From Streptococcus devriesei DSM 19639 (GTDB taxonomy: Bacteria > Bacillota > Bacilli > Lactobacillales > Streptococcaceae), in NCBI RefSeq assembly GCF_000423725.1, contig NZ_AUIN01000012.1, positions 124,001-188,000 on the forward strand: a stretch of DNA of 64,000 nt, read 5' to 3'. The translations under genes were made by a program, and so were the position numbers. Below the pieces are notes generated by a model. It saw nothing but the letters and a program-made list of their open reading frames with translations. It searched no databases and was not told where the DNA came from. How positions within the stretch are numbered: position 1 is the stretch's first letter; each line of letters starts with the position of its first letter. Below are positions 60,627 through 64,000 of this stretch, piece after piece.

Positions 60627-61458
60627 CTACTTCATTTTTTCATCATAAACATGCAAGGTCTCATTATTCTCCTCAAATTCTTTGGCATGCTTGGCTTCGC
60701 TAGCTGGTATTTTCTGTCTTTTCTTTCTTACTGTATAAGCTAAAGCAAGGGCAAAACACATACATACTACTTTTAGCATAATACTGTCAATACCGCTATC
60801 ATCTACAGAAATTTGTGAAAAAGTATTGATTAAGGCATGGGTCATGGCACAAATCCACAGACTCTTGGAATAGACAAATAAGGGCTGATAGGATAAAAGA
60901 ATTTGTCAATAATCCCAACAAAAACGAGGGCAGGTTAACACTTGTCAGGCTTCCATCGATATAGAAAAAGAGAATATGCCAGATTCCCCAGCAAATAAAG
61001 GTAATGATTGTTGCCAGAGCATAGGAAAATTTTTTCTCTAGATCAGGCTGAAAGGAATAGCGCCAACCTATTTCCTCTATTCCACCAAATACAAGTGCTT
61101 TCAGAAAAAATAGAAATGGTATCCCAATACTTCCTATCTTGAAGCCATTACCTATGATAACCGCACCAAAGTCTATTACCAGAAAAGCTATAACGAATAG
61201 ATAAACTTGCATGGGCTGCCTGACATCAAAAAACTCCTTTAGAATTTCAAGTGGGCTTTTTCCATGACAGTTTTTTTGGTAAATGACACCCCACATTGCT
61301 GACGAAATGCCAGCTAAAACAATAAGAAGCATTCCCAAAAATGAATGGTAGCCTAATTCAAAGCCAGCTTTTTGGAACAAGCCAGCAATAGCAGTAAAGA
61401 AAATAATCTGAAGCAAAGTAGGTAACAAATAGATACTATAAAGTTTTTTATGATTCAT
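60627..61458 (-). pseudogene. Frameshifted CPBP-family intramembrane protease
   Basis: The first frame (61458 to about 60880) has seven or so helices with the CPBP motifs EEIGWRYSFQP (EExxxR) and WGIWHILFF (FxxxH). It then loses frame after ALICLF. A second frame resumes with YSKSLWICAMTHALINTF, the expected last CPBP motif, and runs to 60627, ending in a hydrophilic tail. One base gained or lost near 60880-60890 joins them into one protein of about 275 residues. CPBP proteins are often bacteriocin-immunity or prenyl-protease-like. Both catalytic motifs lie before the break. Confidence 0.75.
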
Positions 61459-61612
61459 GATACTATCTTCATATTAGCATAGGAAATATAGATTTTTCAA
61501 CTAATTGCACAATCAAAATGATAGACATGCTAGCCATTTAAAGGGCTCTCATGTCAAGCTTTTTTGACCAACGTTTTCATAACGGCTGCTTTTCTTATTC
61601 CATAAAAAATGC

Positions 61613-62641
61613 TTACCAGATGCCTAAAAAGTGCTGCATGGCAAGACTGATTATGGTAATGACTGCCCAGCAGGAAGCCCCCAGAGCAATCGCCTGCCCG
61701 CCTGTTTTAATGAGTTTGACAATATTTGTATTGATCCCTATCGCACTCATGGCCATGACAATGCAGAATTTAGAGAGGGTTTTAAGCGATTCAAAGACAA
61801 GAGGATTAAAGCCCAGCCCCGTCAAAAGGGTTGTCAAAACAGAAGCCAAAATGAAATAAAGGATGAACATGGGAAAGACCTTCTTGATAGCGACAGTGTG
61901 CTCTTGAGTTTGTCCGCTTTTTTTAGCCTTGTAAACTTGGTAAAAAGACAGCCCCAAAGTGATGGGAATAATGGCCAAGGTTCGCGTCAGCTTGACAATT
62001 GTTGCGCCGTCCAGCGTATTGGAATGGTGCAGACCGTCCCAGGCTGCTGCCGTTGCTGTCACAGATGAGGTATCATTGACTGCTGTCCCTGCAAAAAGCG
62101 CAAAGCCGTGATTCGACAGTCCCAGCATATCTCCCAAGGTTGGAAAAATCAGAGCCGCCAAAATGTTAAAAAGAAAAATAACGGAAATAGATTTTGCGAT
62201 TTCTTCATCATCAGCCTTAATAACAGGTGCTGTCGCGGCAATAGCAGAGCCGCCGCAAATAGAAGAGCCAACACCTACCAAGGTCGCTGTCCGCACATCC
62301 AGCTTAAACCATTTTTGCAAAAGAAAGGCCAGCAGCAAAGAGGAGCTTATGGTTGCCAGAATAATGGGGAGCGAGGTCCTGCCGACTGTCAGCACCTGCG
62401 ATAAATTTAAACCAAAGCCCAGCAGAACAACCGCAAACTGCAAAATGTATTTAGAGGTAAAAGCAATTCCTGCTTCTGTCTTTTCCCGCCTGTGATAAAA
62501 GGCAGCCAGCAGCATGCCCAGAAAGATAGCAAACACGGGTACCCCAACGATTGGAAAGAGCTGCCCCAGCCACCAAGCAGGCAGGGCAACAACAAGACAC
62601 AAAACAATCCCCGGTAATTTAAGCATGAATTGATTCGTCAT
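61613..62641 (-). CDS. YeiH/UPF0324-family membrane protein, putative anion exporter
   Basis: 342 residues, about ten helices. Family signatures: [97 protein letters not shown]0324 proteins are annotated as putative sulfate exporters. No substrate has been shown for streptococcal ones as far as I know. RBS AAGGAG. Monocistronic. Confidence 0.85.
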   Translation of the reverse strand: MTNQFMLKLPGIVLCLVVALPAWWLGQLFPIVGVPVFAIFLGMLLAAFYHRREKTEAGIAFTSKYILQFAVVLLGFGLNLSQVLTVGRTSLPIILATISSSLLLAFLLQKWFKLDVRTATLVGVGSSICGGSAIAATAPVIKADDEEIAKSISVIFLFNILAALIFPTLGDMLGLSNHGFALFAGTAVNDTSSVTATAAAWDGLHHSNTLDGATIVKLTRTLAIIPITLGLSFYQVYKAKKSGQTQEHTVAIKKVFPMFILYFILASVLTTLLTGLGFNPLVFESLKTLSKFCIVMAMSAIGINTNIVKLIKTGGQAIALGASCWAVITIISLAMQHFLGIW

Positions 62642-63008
62642 AAAATCTCCTTATCAGCATTAGATAGCTTTTATTATACTGATTTTCAATCGTTCTGTAA
62701 AATGATGATTGATTCTGCCGAAATAATGAAAAGAACCATTAGATCTTGAATTTCCACATCGATATCTTTATCAAGGTTTATTTATGCGACGCTGAATATC
62801 ACCAAAGCTGCACATAAAAAATTAACCTTAAAAGCCTATCGCTCGGTCATCCTTGATGACTATGTGATAGGCTTTTGATTATTTTCCAAGAGCTTGGTAC
62901 AAACTGTTTGAGCTTTTTTTATCAGACTGTGGAATTGCTCAAAGCAACAACGGCTCAAAAAGCTCTAAGCCTGTCCGTGCTGTACAGATGCTGCCAAGAT
63001 CAAACGGC
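62642..63008. other. Intergenic region with one terminator
   Basis: Contains the yfhO-side hairpin at 62830-62876 and otherwise A/T-rich DNA (62642-62830 probably holds the UPF0324 gene promoter on the minus strand). No gene is supported. Confidence 0.45.
62830..62876. terminator. Terminator downstream of the YfhO gene
   Basis: AAAAGCCTATC (62830-62840) pairs with GATAGGCTTTT (62866-62876), with an inner GTCATC/GATGAC stem. Confidence 0.75.
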
Positions 63009-64000
63009 TCAGTCAAAATCGTCTTCATCGAAGTCGAAGTCCTCTTCTTCTGCCAGTTTCTTTTGACGGCGGCTTTTTTGCAGGATACTGATGGATAAAA
63101 CAGCTGAGAACAGGGTTACAAGTCCGCCTAAGATTAATCCTTGCGGAACATAGTAGAGGTCGATGCGGTGCTTGCCGGCAGGTAATTTAAAGGCCAGCAT
63201 GGCATTCCAAACTTCTTGACTTTTGACGCGTTTACCATCAACTTTCACGCGCCAGCCGGAATTATAAGGAATGGACGTCAGTAAATAATCTTTGCCGGCA
63301 GGCTGTGTGATTTTGCCGGAAAGCGATCTTGACGTTACCTTCTTCGGATTCCACTTAGCCAGTTTCTTTTGCTGTACAAAAGTCCGGAAACTGTCGTCAT
63401 TAAAGCGATAAAGCTGTAAATCAGCAATATCAAGCGGATTATTATCCGTCAGCTGGATTTCAAAAGTCTGCTCCTGACCCTTGCTGTCTGCTGCTAAATT
63501 CCACAGCTGAGGATGGCGATAACGGTCAAAGGCTGTATAGGCCTGCCCGTTTATAGACAATTTGATATGAGAAAGATTGTCTGAGCTGATTCTTGCCGAA
63601 TTCAGGTAATAGGCATTACTGTCTGCCGGGGTCCACTTGAAACGGATAATTCCCGGACGGTCAGATGAGCTGCGTCTGTAAATTTGCTGACCGTTTTCAC
63701 CATTGATTAAGGTGACATTGTCAAGTATCATATCCATCTTCTGAGGTTCTAAAAGGTTTTCCACATTGTCCGAAAGACCGTGATAAATCTTATTTTGATT
63801 AGCCGCAACGTCTTTATCATCTAATTTGGTTCTCAGCATGGCTGCATCACCTGAAAATCCTAAGCCAAACACGGTTTTATTTTCTAACAGTCTTGCATTT
63901 TTTAACGTTTGAATGGGCTGATAGTACTTGCTCAAATCTTTTCTTGCCGAATAGCTCCAGATGCCGTTATCCACAAAATAACGCAGATTAAACAGCGCAT
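63009..64000 (-). CDS. C-terminal part of a YfhO-family membrane protein (5' end outside window)
   Basis: 330 residues up to the window edge. The frame stays open to base 64000, so the GTG at 63974 is internal. The visible part is mostly extracytoplasmic (ALFNLRYFVDNGIW, then beta-rich segments with QLTDNNPLDIADLQLYRF and LLTSIPYNSGWRVKVDGK). It ends in one membrane helix (LILGGLVTLFSAVLSISIL) and a charged acidic tail EEDFDFDEDDFD. PYNSGWxVxVDG plus a final helix is the YfhO C-terminal signature. These proteins are linked to glycosylation of lipoteichoic acid or other wall polymers. Confidence 0.85.
   Translation of the reverse strand, partial: ALFNLRYFVDNGIWSYSARKDLSKYYQPIQTLKNARLLENKTVFGLGFSGDAAMLRTKLDDKDVAANQNKIYHGLSDNVENLLEPQKMDMILDNVTLINGENGQQIYRRSSSDRPGIIRFKWTPADSNAYYLNSARISSDNLSHIKLSINGQAYTAFDRYRHPQLWNLAADSKGQEQTFEIQLTDNNPLDIADLQLYRFNDDSFRTFVQQKKLAKWNPKKVTSRSLSGKITQPAGKDYLLTSIPYNSGWRVKVDGKRVKSQEVWNAMLAFKLPAGKHRIDLYYVPQGLILGGLVTLFSAVLSISILQKSRRQKKLAEEEDFDFDEDDFD

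Overview
The window looks like chromosomal DNA of a Streptococcus, most likely of the mutans group. Gene content and codon use are those of a low-GC Firmicute. The block treA-pttB-treR-dtd-rel-(EEP hydrolase)-malT-malR and the ComE/ComD-type pair resemble Streptococcus mutans loci as I remember them. No alignment was run, so the species is an inference.

Layout. 0.4-11 kb: a sugar-diacid (D-glucarate/galactarate/L-talarate) catabolic cluster. It holds a GntP-family permease, two glucarate-dehydratase paralogues, a talarate/galactarate dehydratase, a DapA-family lyase, glycerate kinase and tartronate semialdehyde reductase, with a divergent CdaR regulator. Then an aldo/keto reductase and PepO. 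14-27 kb: a peptide-warfare and signalling region. It has an orphan bacitracin/lantibiotic-immunity-type ABC transporter, a truncated exporter, a complete circular-bacteriocin operon (amylocyclicin/circularin-like precursor, CirB-like membrane protein, SpoIIM/DUF95 protein, two ABC ATPases, two further membrane proteins and a 45-aa peptide), an Rgg regulator with two 20-aa ORFs, a degenerate bacteriocin ORF behind a ComE-type direct repeat, and a ComD/ComE-like two-component system. 27-31 kb: a lipoprotein alkaline phosphatase, a composite intergenic repeat and two exported proteins. 31-38 kb: a LacI-controlled DapA-family enzyme and NRAMP-like transporter, followed by a four-gene Na+-pumping oxaloacetate decarboxylase. 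38-50 kb: trehalose PTS genes, dtd, rel, and the maltose/glucose PTS with its LacI regulator. 50-55.6 kb: an XRE cassette, rsmE, prmA, a GNAT protein and rarA. 55.6-60.4 kb: 6S RNA directly abutting tRNA-Lys(CTT), which is the attachment site of a small decayed island (integrase fragment, MFS exporter, ArsR-type regulator). 60.4-64 kb: a frameshifted CPBP protease, a YeiH-type exporter and the C-terminal part of a YfhO protein cut by the window edge.

How it works together. The first cluster can convert aldarates to pyruvate plus tartronate semialdehyde and then to phosphoglycerate, with a DapA-family protein in the slot that GarL fills in E. coli. The bacteriocin block appears to be under peptide control. 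An Rgg gene faces a short hydrophobic peptide ORF, and an inverted repeat lies between the divergent promoters of the peptide ORFs and the bacteriocin. The most novel-looking parts are this Rgg/short-peptide/circular-bacteriocin module, the 45-aa peptide that shares an almost identical 45-nt stretch with the bacteriocin gene, and a modular hairpin-rich repeat present in rearranged copies around 7.4-7.85, 16.85 and 29.3-29.7 kb.
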